A stretch of 64,000 nucleotides of DNA, from contig NZ_JABBGJ010000014.1 in the NCBI RefSeq assembly GCF_012927345.1, positions 1 through 64,000 on the forward strand. The letters run 5' to 3'. A program made the translations under genes and the position numbers. Within the stretch, counting starts at the first letter, position 1; each line of letters starts with the position of its first letter. The DNA is from Paraburkholderia polaris. GTDB lineage: Bacteria; Pseudomonadota; Gammaproteobacteria; Burkholderiales; Burkholderiaceae. Below, piece by piece: positions 9,300-17,833 of the stretch. The notes under the pieces are model-generated. The model did not search any database. It had not been told where the DNA came from and was given only the letters and a program-made list of their open reading frames with translations.

Positions 9300-9887
9300 A
9301 TGGGACTCAAAACATATATAGCATTGACGGCATGGGTGTTTAGCAGTGCTGCCTTCGCATGGCAGCCGGTCACCTATCCAGTCCGAAGTCAAAGTGGTTA
9401 TCAGCAGAGCATCGACAGAGCGATGTGCTATGCCACGGCGAACCGAGAGACCAAGGTCAACATGGCGCACGAATCGCAGCTTCCGCCGCGCCAACCTAAG
9501 GCAACCAAAACCTCGGCCACCGGCGTTTCGTCGCGGCCACCCCTGCCTCCCAGCAGCTTTTCGGCAAGCCCGCCTGGCGCGAGCATGCCTGCTGCCGCCA
9601 CTGCGCCTGCTGCAAGCGGGCCCGCTGTGAACACGGCAACCAACGCGGCAGCGACGAAGGCAGCAAGCGCACCCGCGGCAACGGCGGCAGCCGCATCGGC
9701 ATCAGCGGGTTCGGCGCCCATCGCGGATAACGGCGCTTCGGAAACAGCGGCAAGCGGCGCAGCGCAGACGACAGCAGCGTCCAACGTGAAGCTGCCGCCA
9801 CTGCCTGCGCCTGAGCCACCAATGACCCGGTATTGGGCCTCGTATGGCGCGTGCATGCAAGCGCGGGGTTACGTCGTCATGCAGTAA
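9300..9887 (+). CDS. Secreted Ala/Pro-rich hypothetical protein
   Basis: 195 residues, not recognised. A cleavable signal peptide (MGLKTYIALTAWVFSSAAFA, then WQPV) is followed by a short conserved-looking segment with one cysteine (IDRAMCYATANRE), a ~100-residue low-complexity Ala/Ser/Thr/Pro linker, and a C-terminal motif RYWASYGACMQARGYVV with the second cysteine. The two cysteines could form a disulfide in the periplasm, holding the two ends of a disordered linker together. The ATG at 9300 follows ctgcgggagcg; the frame is open upstream to 9108, but the signal peptide fixes the start here. It sits inside the EPS locus, so an envelope or export role is possible. No function is assigned. Confidence 0.65.
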   Translation: MGLKTYIALTAWVFSSAAFAWQPVTYPVRSQSGYQQSIDRAMCYATANRETKVNMAHESQLPPRQPKATKTSATGVSSRPPLPPSSFSASPPGASMPAAATAPAASGPAVNTATNAAATKAASAPAATAAAASASAGSAPIADNGASETAASGAAQTTAASNVKLPPLPAPEPPMTRYWASYGACMQARGYVVMQ

Positions 9888-9960
9888 CCCCGATTGCAGG
9901 CCCGTCGCCGTGCCGTGCATTTTTTGATTTTGGCGCCGCCTTTTGACGCCCGTTTTCGAC

Positions 9961-10977
9961 ATGGCAATGCTTAGCGACATTACAACCGATGAGCACGATT
10001 CCCCCCAATGCGGGCACTGCGGTGCGCCGCTAGCCGGTCGCTTTACGCCCTGTCCTTCATGCAATGCGCGCCCGCCCGGTTCACTGGGCGCGCGCGCCGC
10101 ACCTCCGCCGCCCCTGAAGGTCCCGCTGGCTGACAGCCAGTCGATGTTTGAGCCGCAGCTGCCGGTGCGCAAGATCTGGAGGCCAACCTCGCGAGCCCTC
10201 ATCGATCCGTACTATGTCGCCGATGAGCCGCAACTCGCCGTGCCGGTCACCCAGAAACTGCGCCGTCCGCTCGTGATGGGCATGTCATTGGTCGTGGTCA
10301 CATCTGCTGTGTACCTGGGCTTCATCCATTCTAACGACGGGGAAATCGGTCCCCCTATCGCGGTATCCGGCAAAGTGACGACCCAGAACGTCAAGCCGCC
10401 CGTTGTCCTCGCTCAGCGGTCCGCGCCTGTTTACGCCGCACAGCGGCCTGCGCCTGTGGCAGTCGCTCCACGCACTGCGCCCGTGCGCTCCCCACCTATC
10501 CCGCCACCGGCTGAGGCGCCACCGGCTTCGCGTCGTGTGGCGCTCGCATCGTCCGGCTCGAAACGCAACCCCGGCACCCCGCCGGACAAACCTCGCGTGG
10601 ATATTTCGAAACAGCTCAGAGCCGCCCGAGCCAATCTGCAGCAGAACAATTTGTCGGCCACAAAGGCACGCCTCGCGGCGGCCATCGCCGCACAGCCGGA
10701 TAACCGCGACGCGCTGAACATGCGCACGACGCTCGCCGAGCGCGAGCAGCAGCGCGACGCGCTGCTGAGCCTGGCCCGAGGCTGCGGCTATATCGCGCGA
10801 TGGGGATGCACCTGGCACAACGCCGCCAACGCGCTGCAGGTCGATTCGAGCAGCAAGGAAGCACAGAACCTCGTCTCACTTGCAATGCGCGAGTCCGAAC
10901 TCGCGAGCGCGTGGCCAACGGCACCCGCGCCCGAGACGACGCCCGACGAACGCAGCCCCACCATCAGCCATCATTGA
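9961..10977 (+). CDS. Zinc-ribbon, single-TM protein with TPR-like C-terminus
   Basis: 338 residues, no named family recognised. An N-terminal zinc ribbon has CGHC (residues 17-20) and CPSC (31-34). A proline-rich stretch leads to one transmembrane helix at about 103-123 (LVMGMSLVVVTSAVYLGF). A Pro/Ala linker then leads to a helical, TPR-like domain from about residue 215 (KQLRAARANLQQNNLSATKARL) with C-terminal cysteines in RGCGYIARWGCTW. The layout suggests a cytoplasmic zinc ribbon anchored to a periplasmic protein-binding domain. The ATG at 9961 was chosen; a TTG at 9943 is in frame but lacks a ribosome site. It follows the secreted Ala-rich gene by 73 bp on the same strand, so the two may be co-transcribed. 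Confidence 0.7.
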   Translation: MAMLSDITTDEHDSPQCGHCGAPLAGRFTPCPSCNARPPGSLGARAAPPPPLKVPLADSQSMFEPQLPVRKIWRPTSRALIDPYYVADEPQLAVPVTQKLRRPLVMGMSLVVVTSAVYLGFIHSNDGEIGPPIAVSGKVTTQNVKPPVVLAQRSAPVYAAQRPAPVAVAPRTAPVRSPPIPPPAEAPPASRRVALASSGSKRNPGTPPDKPRVDISKQLRAARANLQQNNLSATKARLAAAIAAQPDNRDALNMRTTLAEREQQRDALLSLARGCGYIARWGCTWHNAANALQVDSSSKEAQNLVSLAMRESELASAWPTAPAPETTPDERSPTISHH

Positions 10978-11017
10978 ACGTGACGTGCCACGGTGCAGCC
11001 TGCACGGCCAGAGTGAA

Positions 11018-12100
11018 CTAACGCGCCGACGCGGCCAGATGACTGCTGACCTGTTGCGCGATCGCCCGATAGCGAGCCGCCGTATCCCTGAGCGTCAGAC
11101 CGGCTAGCGAGCGTTGCGCCCGCGCGTGTCCTAGCGCCGCGACAATGGCATCCGCATAGCACGGCACATTGTCCGTATCGACCAACTGCACGCCGGCAAA
11201 TCCGCTCGCAAACGCAAACGCTGGAATCTTGCTCGCCACAATCGGGATACCGGAGGCCAGCGCTTCGAGAAACGCGACGCTATGCCCCTCGGAACGCGAG
11301 GGCATGACGAACACGTTCGACTCCGACAGCACGCTCGCCACGTCAGTGCGTGGCCCGGCCACCACCACATGGTCCGCGAGCCCCAACTCTCGCACGAGGC
11401 GGATAACGGTGCGCTGGTAATCCGGATCTTCGACCACACCGTGCAGCACGAGGCGCGCGTCTGTCACCTGCTCGAGCACCTGGCCGAAGGCGCGCACCGT
11501 CAGAAGCTGATTTTTCACCGATGCATACCGACCGATCTGCACGACCTGAGGCGCCCGGTCGCTATGCCCGGCACCGTCGGTGAACGCGAAGCGCCCGAGG
11601 TCGACACCGTTAGGCACCACGGTCATCGAAGGATGCGGCCCGATGGCTTGCACGTAGTCGGTCACGCCTTGCTGGGATACGCCGATTACCACGCGGGCAC
11701 GTCTCGACAGGATGTGCTCGACGCGCCGGAACAGCGGTCTCTCGAAGTCGTTGGTCGCCGAATGCATGACGTAGACGACCGGCACGCGCAGCGGCAAAGC
11801 GCGCGCATAAAACGAAGGAATCGTGGCGTGCGCGAAAATCACGTCCGGGCGAAATCGCCGCACCGCGAAGAACAGATTCCACAGTTTGCCGGCGAAGCGG
11901 TGGCGCCGCGGCGGAAACCAGCACTGCACTCCTTGCTTCTGCAGCTCGTCCTGTAAGGGCAAGAATTCGGCATGCACGGGTAACAACGAGGCCACGCAGA
12001 CTGCCATGCCTTCAGCGCTCTGATCGATAGCGAGATCCTTCGCGAGGACTTCGGCGCCCGACAACCGCGGCGCCAGGACCAGATGTAAAACGCGCATCAT
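11018..12100 (-). CDS. GT4-type glycosyltransferase, paralogue of 41163-42248
   Basis: A 360-residue GT-B glycosyltransferase. The start reads RVLHLVLAPRLSGAEVLAKDLAI; the group 1 domain has VVQIGRYASVKNQLLTVRAF and SEGHSVAFLEALASGIPIV, with the E-x7-E type nucleotide-sugar site. The protein aligns over its full length with the product of 41163-42248 (shared blocks LAPRLSGAEVL/HAPRLSGAEVL, VVPNGVD/VIPNGVD, ASGIP(I/V)VA, FAFASGFA), so the two are internal paralogues. Its ATG overlaps the TGA of the upstream flippase gene (ATGA, 4 bp), indicating translational coupling. It probably adds a sugar to the EPS repeat unit. Confidence 0.88.
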   Translation of the reverse strand: MMRVLHLVLAPRLSGAEVLAKDLAIDQSAEGMAVCVASLLPVHAEFLPLQDELQKQGVQCWFPPRRHRFAGKLWNLFFAVRRFRPDVIFAHATIPSFYARALPLRVPVVYVMHSATNDFERPLFRRVEHILSRRARVVIGVSQQGVTDYVQAIGPHPSMTVVPNGVDLGRFAFTDGAGHSDRAPQVVQIGRYASVKNQLLTVRAFGQVLEQVTDARLVLHGVVEDPDYQRTVIRLVRELGLADHVVVAGPRTDVASVLSESNVFVMPSRSEGHSVAFLEALASGIPIVASKIPAFAFASGFAGVQLVDTDNVPCYADAIVAALGHARAQRSLAGLTLRDTAARYRAIAQQVSSHLAASAR

Positions 12101-13395
12101 GGCGTCCTTGCAGTCAGCGTCCTGAACAGCATCCACGCCGCAGCACAGCCAAGTCCAAGGGTCATGGACCAGGCAATGCCCGTCACACCCCACCAATGAA
12201 CCGCCGGAGGCACGCTGACCAGCAGCACAACGACCTGAATCAGCGACGCGTGCACGGTCGCCTTCGCGTCACCCACCGCGCGCAGATAAGCAACTAGCAC
12301 GGCGATCAACGCGCCGATCGCCATATTGATCACCAGAATTCTGAATAGCGGCACCGCAGGCAACCAGGCCGCGCCGAGAATCAGCGAGAAGAGCGGCTCG
12401 GCGATCAGCCTCAACACCTCGACGAAGACCGCCAGCCCGATCGCGATCACGAGGAGATAGATCTTGATGAGCCGCGATGCCGACTGCGGACTCCGGCGAT
12501 GACGCGCTGCAAAGGTGGGGAACAGGTATTGCGACATGGCGATCGCGGCATCGGCAAGCAGCATCTGCGCGAGCCGCGACGACATCTGATAGCCGCCGAG
12601 TTGCGCCGGGCCGAGCAGTTTGCCGACCACAACCTTGTCGAACTGGTTGAGCAGCAGATTGACCACACTGCTCGCCCAGATCCAGCGGCTGAAGCCCACG
12701 TAATGACCGATGCCCGACCAGACGGCGCGGATCGGCGGACGCGGTTTCATCGTCGACCAGGTCAGGATGCTTTTCAGGCTTTCGCCGGCCACGAGGCCAA
12801 TCAGCACCGAGGCCGCACCGGCGCCGAAATACGCGAGACCTAGCCCGACTGAACAATCGACACATGCCGCCGCAATCTCAACGCCGGCAATATGCTGGAA
12901 GCGCCGTTCGCGCTGCACGAGGTAGTACGTGGGCGATGCCAGACCGCGCAATAGCGGCAGCAGCGCGGCAAGCTGAATCAGCACCAGTGAGCCGTTCAGA
13001 TGAAACTGGCTGCTCAGCAATGGTGCGAGCGCGACCAGCAGCAGCGAGATAAGCACACCGCGCGCCGTCAGCGTCGTCCACACCGCGCCGAGTTGCGAAC
13101 GCGTCGGCGAATGTTCGCCTTGAATGACCGCTTGCGCGAGACCCGTGTCCGACAACGCCTCGGCGATCGCGACCGCGAGCAAGGCCACGCTCACGCTGCC
13201 GATCGCAGCCGGCCCGAGCATCCGGCCAATCGCCAGAAACTTGATTGCTACAAGTCCACGCACAGCGAACTGCTGCAACAGCACCCACGTCGCCGCACTC
13301 GCGCCGAAGCTGGCCGCTATCGAGACCGCCGGAAGCCTGATCGCCCGCAAGCTGTATCTCCGTCGAATCGGAACGCCGTTGAATCGGCCACCCAC
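12097..13395 (-). CDS. wzx: Polysaccharide repeat-unit flippase (Wzx-like, MOP superfamily)
   Basis: A 432-residue polytopic protein with about 12-14 hydrophobic helices and the N-terminal layout of polysaccharide biosynthesis flippases (LAIGRMLGPAAIGSVSVALL, AIAEALSDTGLAQAVIQ, YYLVQRERRFQHIA). It would carry the undecaprenyl-linked repeat unit across the inner membrane. The start is uncertain: the first codon of the frame is GTG at 13395 and no good ribosome site was seen; another GTG lies seven codons inside. The stop overlaps the start of the downstream glycosyltransferase gene. It is the only flippase in the locus and so the natural partner of the Wzy at 16340. Confidence 0.85.
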   Translation of the reverse strand: MGGRFNGVPIRRRYSLRAIRLPAVSIAASFGASAATWVLLQQFAVRGLVAIKFLAIGRMLGPAAIGSVSVALLAVAIAEALSDTGLAQAVIQGEHSPTRSQLGAVWTTLTARGVLISLLLVALAPLLSSQFHLNGSLVLIQLAALLPLLRGLASPTYYLVQRERRFQHIAGVEIAAACVDCSVGLGLAYFGAGAASVLIGLVAGESLKSILTWSTMKPRPPIRAVWSGIGHYVGFSRWIWASSVVNLLLNQFDKVVVGKLLGPAQLGGYQMSSRLAQMLLADAAIAMSQYLFPTFAARHRRSPQSASRLIKIYLLVIAIGLAVFVEVLRLIAEPLFSLILGAAWLPAVPLFRILVINMAIGALIAVLVAYLRAVGDAKATVHASLIQVVVLLVSVPPAVHWWGVTGIAWSMTLGLGCAAAWMLFRTLTARTP

Positions 13396-13699
13396 AGCGA
13401 TTCAATGCATCGCTGCGAAACGCCGCCGGCGCATAAATAGTTAGGTCGCACCAGCAAGCTGGCGAGCTTTTTCATCGAACGCTATATACGACCTTACCGC
13501 GAGAGAATCGGCAACAACCGCCATCAGCTAGGCCCGTTCAGCCGAACCCATTGCGTGCTGGTACGTTGACCCACAGAACGGGTCAAATAGACGGGTCCAC
13601 TCACGCTGCCGATGCTAACGTTGATCAATTAGCGCCACCGGATAGCCGCGCGACGATGTTTTTCCACAACGCGTTCGACCACTGAGGCCCACTGAATCG
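13396..13699. other. Divergent intergenic region, nothing recognised
   Basis: 304 bp between the flippase gene (leftward) and a glycosyltransferase gene (rightward). It should carry both promoters, but no clear -35/-10 pair or operator was identified, and the EPS palindrome is absent. Confidence 0.45.
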
Positions 13700-14890
13700 A
13701 TGGAACAAGATTACGTCCTGATCGTGGAACCCAACCTCACAGGCCATCGCTGGCGCTATGTCGAGTGGACCATGCAGGCCTGCACGGAAGCCGGCTATCC
13801 GTGCATCCTCGCGACGGAATCCGCCAACGAAGACCATCGGCTCGCCAGACAAATCGTCGCCGCAAACCGTGCGGATCTACAGATCGCATTCGTCGACCCC
13901 GAGGAACGGCCACGCGGGCTGCTGCGCCAGTCGAACCAATACTCGAGCTTTCACCGCTATTTCAAGCGTGTGCATCGAGTCGTCAGCCACGCGCAGCCGA
14001 TCAGGCTGGTGGTCGTGCCCTATGTCGATTACTTCCTCTATGGATTGCCGTTTCTCGGTTCGCCTTTTCGCAAGACACCGTGGATCGGCATCACGATGCG
14101 TTCGACTTTCCATCATCACAAGGTCGGCATCAAGTCGCCTGATCGACCGATCGTGAATGCGATCAAGGCACTCCTTTTCAAGCGCGCGATCCAGACCCCC
14201 GGCTTGCGCACGCTGCTGACGATCGACCCGACTCTGCCGGAGTGGGCGGCGCGCAGCGCCTCGAAGCGCAGTGCGGCTATCGCCTACGTAGCGGACCCGT
14301 TTCCCGACGAGCATGCGGAAGACCCTGTGCTGGCTCGCGAGCGGCTCGGACTGGACCCCACGCAGCGTTATCTGCTGGTGTACGGCGCGATCACCGAACG
14401 CAAAGGGATCTACGAACTCGTCCACGCGTTGACCCGTCTGGAACATGCGCCCACGCTGATCGTCGCGGGTGAGCAGGACGCGGGCACACGCCATTTCATG
14501 CGCAATCATGTGCGCAGCCTCACGCCCGCGCCGCTGGTACTCGACTCGTTCATTGCGAACGACGTCGAGCGCGATCTGTTCTCCGCCTGTGACGCAGTCT
14601 GGCTAGGCTACAAGGGACACTACGGAATGAGCGGCGTGCTGGTGCAGGCGTACCGCTTCGGCAAGCCCGTAATCGCAACGGAAGACGGTTTGATCGGCTG
14701 GTTCAGCCGGCGCTGCGAACTGGGGCCGATTCTGAGCGACCTGAGTTCCGCCTCGATCGGCCGTGCGATCACCGAAACGATGACCTCCTGGCCGCACGCG
14801 CCGCAAGCCGTGCCGGCGGCAGGCGAAGATCTGCTGTCGCGGCACACGCTCGGACAATTCAAACAGACCTTGCTTCAGCAGATGGCCTGA
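13700..14890 (+). CDS. GT-B glycosyltransferase
   Basis: A 396-residue glycosyltransferase-like protein. It opens YVLIVEPNLTGHRWRYVEW, resembling the acceptor-side Rossmann start (glycine-rich loop) of GT-B enzymes. The second half has YLLVYGAITERKGIYELVHAL, where the group 1 family has its donor-domain start, and AVWLGYKGHYGMSGVLVQAYRFGKPVIAT in place of the nucleotide-sugar region. The E-x7-E motif is less clear than in the neighbours (one acidic residue lost), so the family assignment within GT4 is weaker. The likely role is addition of one residue to the EPS repeat unit. It lies between divergent and convergent neighbours and is probably transcribed alone. Confidence 0.75.
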   Translation: MEQDYVLIVEPNLTGHRWRYVEWTMQACTEAGYPCILATESANEDHRLARQIVAANRADLQIAFVDPEERPRGLLRQSNQYSSFHRYFKRVHRVVSHAQPIRLVVVPYVDYFLYGLPFLGSPFRKTPWIGITMRSTFHHHKVGIKSPDRPIVNAIKALLFKRAIQTPGLRTLLTIDPTLPEWAARSASKRSAAIAYVADPFPDEHAEDPVLARERLGLDPTQRYLLVYGAITERKGIYELVHALTRLEHAPTLIVAGEQDAGTRHFMRNHVRSLTPAPLVLDSFIANDVERDLFSACDAVWLGYKGHYGMSGVLVQAYRFGKPVIATEDGLIGWFSRRCELGPILSDLSSASIGRAITETMTSWPHAPQAVPAAGEDLLSRHTLGQFKQTLLQQMA

Positions 14891-14908
14891 TCCGGTGATG
14901 GTAGAAGG

Positions 14909-16057
14909 TCAGGACAACTGGCCGCCCGCGACAGGCACTTCCTCGCGCACCGAACTGTTGCGCTTGGCCGGAAACAGCGCGTTGCGCATCAGCAGGAACG
15001 GATACTCGATCGCGCGCGTCGTCACATAGCCGATCGCAATCGCGAAGGCGAACTGCGCCACGAGCGCCACAATCCAGATCACGCTCGGTGCAAGACCCAT
15101 GGCGGTCGCTTTGCGAATCAGCATGTCGCCTGGGGCAAGCGCAAGCGAATGCCACAGGTAAATGCCGTACGAATAGAGACCGATCCAAGCAACCCCGCGA
15201 TACACCCACGACGAACGCAGCGATCCGGAATACTCCAACACGAACACAATCAGCGCGGCGAAGCCGAGCGCCTGAATCGTATAACCAATGCTTTCGTCGA
15301 GCGCGATGTGTTTCGTCGCAAGAGCGAGCCACGCGCACAGCACCACGATGCAGGCGATCAGCAGCCACTTGCGCTTTGCGATCTGATGATAGACGCCCGG
15401 TTTCATCCAGTAGATCGCGGACAGAATCACACCGACCAGCAAACTGTCGATGCGATATTGCGTGTACGCGAAAGCCCCTTCCAGGTTGCCGCCCGCCACC
15501 TCGAAGCAACGCGCGGTGAGCACCACCGCGCAGATTCCGGTCAGCACACCGACAATCGTCCATGCACCGAGGCGCCAGCGCGCGAACAGCAACAGCAGTG
15601 CCGGCAGGACGAGATAAAAGTGTTCTTCGACCGCGAGACTCCAGGTCTGGGTAATCGAGGTGCCCAGATAGTTCTGCAGGTGGGTCAGGTTCTGAATCAG
15701 AAACGTATTCCACGGATGGCGCCCGGCCAGCACATGAAATGCGATCAGCACGTAATACGCAGGCCAGATACGGAAAATCCGCCGGACGATAAAGCGCTTT
15801 GCGTCGACGTTGCCTGTTTCGGCGTACTGTCGAAGCAGCAGGCCGCCGACCAGAAAGCCGCTCAGCGTAAAGAACAGATTGACGCCTTCGCGCCCGAAAC
15901 TCTTCAGGGGGTACTCGATGATCTGGATCAGGAAGTTGTCGGTATGAACGGCATGAAAGTGAAATCCCATCACCATGATAATGGCGATGCCGCGCACGAA
16001 ATCCAGTTCGATGGCCCGTCCGGCTGTTACGGATCTCGCCCCGCCGAATAATTTCAT
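14909..16057 (-). CDS. Membrane acyltransferase 3 family (OafA/YrhL-like O-acetyltransferase)
   Basis: 382 residues with about ten hydrophobic helices. The acyltransferase 3 signatures are present: RAIELDFVRGIAIIMVMGFHF (catalytic-type histidine in the first helix), GVNLFFTLSGFLVGGLLL, R-x10-R-like RRIFRIWPAYY, and TWSLAVEEHFYLVLP. These proteins O-acylate sugars at or across the inner membrane. In this locus it is a strong candidate for decorating the EPS repeat unit. The ATG at 16057 follows caggggagaacaac. It converges on the upstream glycosyltransferase gene with an 18-bp gap. Confidence 0.9.
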   Translation of the reverse strand: MKLFGGARSVTAGRAIELDFVRGIAIIMVMGFHFHAVHTDNFLIQIIEYPLKSFGREGVNLFFTLSGFLVGGLLLRQYAETGNVDAKRFIVRRIFRIWPAYYVLIAFHVLAGRHPWNTFLIQNLTHLQNYLGTSITQTWSLAVEEHFYLVLPALLLLFARWRLGAWTIVGVLTGICAVVLTARCFEVAGGNLEGAFAYTQYRIDSLLVGVILSAIYWMKPGVYHQIAKRKWLLIACIVVLCAWLALATKHIALDESIGYTIQALGFAALIVFVLEYSGSLRSSWVYRGVAWIGLYSYGIYLWHSLALAPGDMLIRKATAMGLAPSVIWIVALVAQFAFAIAIGYVTTRAIEYPFLLMRNALFPAKRNSSVREEVPVAGGQLS

Positions 16058-16339
16058 GTTGTTCTCCCCTGTCACCATTCGTGGGCGCATGGCCCTTTTT
16101 GCATCTTCGGTGGCGGCAAGCGTGCGTGTGCGCCAACTTCAAGGCATTGCCCGACAACCTGAGCAAGTGTGCGCGAGTCTTGCAGGGACCGCCCTTGCCA
16201 CGGTCGCCAGAACCCAGGCAATGGGCGACGAAAGCGGGTGCGCGGAATTTGCACGCGGCGATATTCCCGCACAATGACCCGATGCGAGACCGTCCGCTAA
16301 AGACTGACGGCGGATCGACGGCACGGGGAGGAATCAGCA

Positions 16340-17833
16340 ATGCGCCACCAGTATGCGACGCTCTGGATATGGTTTTTTCTGTTACCGCTTGCACTCGACT
16401 ATAAAGCGACCGACGCCAACGTAGTCCACTTCGCGCAGTCCGGATTGGTGATCCCGGTAGTCGCCGCGGGACTCGCCCTCGTGCTGATTGCGCCACGCTT
16501 TCACGACCGCTCGCGGTTGCGCTCGATCGTCACTTTCAGCGTGTTGCTGAGCGTGCTCGGCAGCATCGTCGCCCAGTTCGTCCAGGATAACGACACCGGC
16601 AATTATCTGCGCGTTCTACTACCGTTCACGCTATTTGCGCTGGGCTACCTCGTGGCCTGCCGCCCGTGGAGCGAATACAGAATCTCGCAGTTCGAGAAAG
16701 CGCTGTTCTTCGCCAACGTGATCTGTCTCGTGTTTACCTTCGTCTATGGCATGGCGACGGGCGGCGATCTCGACGACGTCCGCTTCCGCATCATCTCCGT
16801 GACGCTGCTCGGATTGCAAGGCGTGCTCCTGCACGAATTCATCGTCGCCAAGCGCTTTTCCTTTTTCACCATCGCTGTGTTCGCCGGCAGTGTGATCGTC
16901 GAGTTGCTGAGCGTCACGCGCAGTTTGCTGGTCGGCACCGTATTGCTGTTTCTGGTCGCCATGGCGCTGTCCGCGCCGTCGATCCGCCAGGTCTGGCGCG
17001 TGGCCGCCCGTACTTTGATTGTCGGCGCTGTGCTGGCCGGCGTGGCCGGCATCGCGGCGCTGAGCATGCCGACGGTCGCCGAGCACTGGACGCAGCGCAT
17101 TTTCGCGTCGGAGGAAACCGTCACTGGCAAGGACCCGACTACCATCACCCGCCTCGCCGAGATGCGCGATCAGTACGACCAGGTGACGGCGTCGCCGGAA
17201 ACGCTGCTGTTCGGCGCAGGCTACGGCCACTACTATCGCTATTCCCCCGCCTACCTGCCGGACCTCGCCGGCCAGATCAGCGAGAAAGACTTCTACGCGA
17301 TCAACGAATGGGCCGCGGGTCACAACTTCTGGGTCTATCAATTCTTCGCGGGCGGACTGCTGTTCGGCATCGCCATGCCTTTGGCGACCCTGGCCGCCCT
17401 CGCGATCTGCTTCTTCTCCTACCGCCACTGGCGCTCGGTGGTTCCCGACGCGCCCATGCTTCCGGTGCTGGGACGCGCCATTATGCTGTTTGCCGCGCTG
17501 CCGGCCACATCGATCGGCGGCAATCCACTCGGGCCACGTTTCTCAGGACTGGTATTCGGCGTCGCCCTCGGCCTGATGATCGCCACGCACGCACGATTGC
17601 AGCGCGCGCTGCCGGCGCGGGTGAAGCGCGCGCCGACTTCACCGCATGTGCGTCCGGCCGCGATGCCTGAATTGCCGGGCAGAATCCAGCCCGGCATGGG
17701 CCGCGCCGATCTCGCGACGACCCTAGGCATGTCGCGCTCGGCAACCGCCGCCCCCGGCTCCAGCCAGTTCGGCGCCCTCGTACCGCGCACCACGTCGACG
17801 CGAAGCGCCAACCGACCGAATAACGTCCGATGA
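16340..17833 (+). CDS. wzy: EPS repeat-unit polymerase (Wzy-like)
   Basis: A 497-residue polytopic protein with about eleven hydrophobic helices, a large periplasmic loop at about residues 240-335 (TVAEHWTQRIFASEETVTG ... INEWAAGHNFWVYQFF), and the TLLFGAGYGHYYRY and AGHN segments that resemble the G.G and H-containing loop of O-antigen polymerase/ligase proteins. A ~70-residue basic, proline-rich cytoplasmic tail (from RVKRAPTSPH) is unusual. It would join flipped repeat units at the periplasmic face. The ATG at 16340 follows ggggaggaa. Its stop overlaps the next gene's start (ATGA), indicating coupling with the downstream glycosyltransferase. Confidence 0.82.
   Translation: MRHQYATLWIWFFLLPLALDYKATDANVVHFAQSGLVIPVVAAGLALVLIAPRFHDRSRLRSIVTFSVLLSVLGSIVAQFVQDNDTGNYLRVLLPFTLFALGYLVACRPWSEYRISQFEKALFFANVICLVFTFVYGMATGGDLDDVRFRIISVTLLGLQGVLLHEFIVAKRFSFFTIAVFAGSVIVELLSVTRSLLVGTVLLFLVAMALSAPSIRQVWRVAARTLIVGAVLAGVAGIAALSMPTVAEHWTQRIFASEETVTGKDPTTITRLAEMRDQYDQVTASPETLLFGAGYGHYYRYSPAYLPDLAGQISEKDFYAINEWAAGHNFWVYQFFAGGLLFGIAMPLATLAALAICFFSYRHWRSVVPDAPMLPVLGRAIMLFAALPATSIGGNPLGPRFSGLVFGVALGLMIATHARLQRALPARVKRAPTSPHVRPAAMPELPGRIQPGMGRADLATTLGMSRSATAAPGSSQFGALVPRTTSTRSANRPNNVR

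Noticed and set aside
14859..16496. 545-codon leftward open frame overlapping the acyltransferase
   Set aside because: Shadow frame; the acyltransferase in another frame carries all family signatures and the shadow has none.
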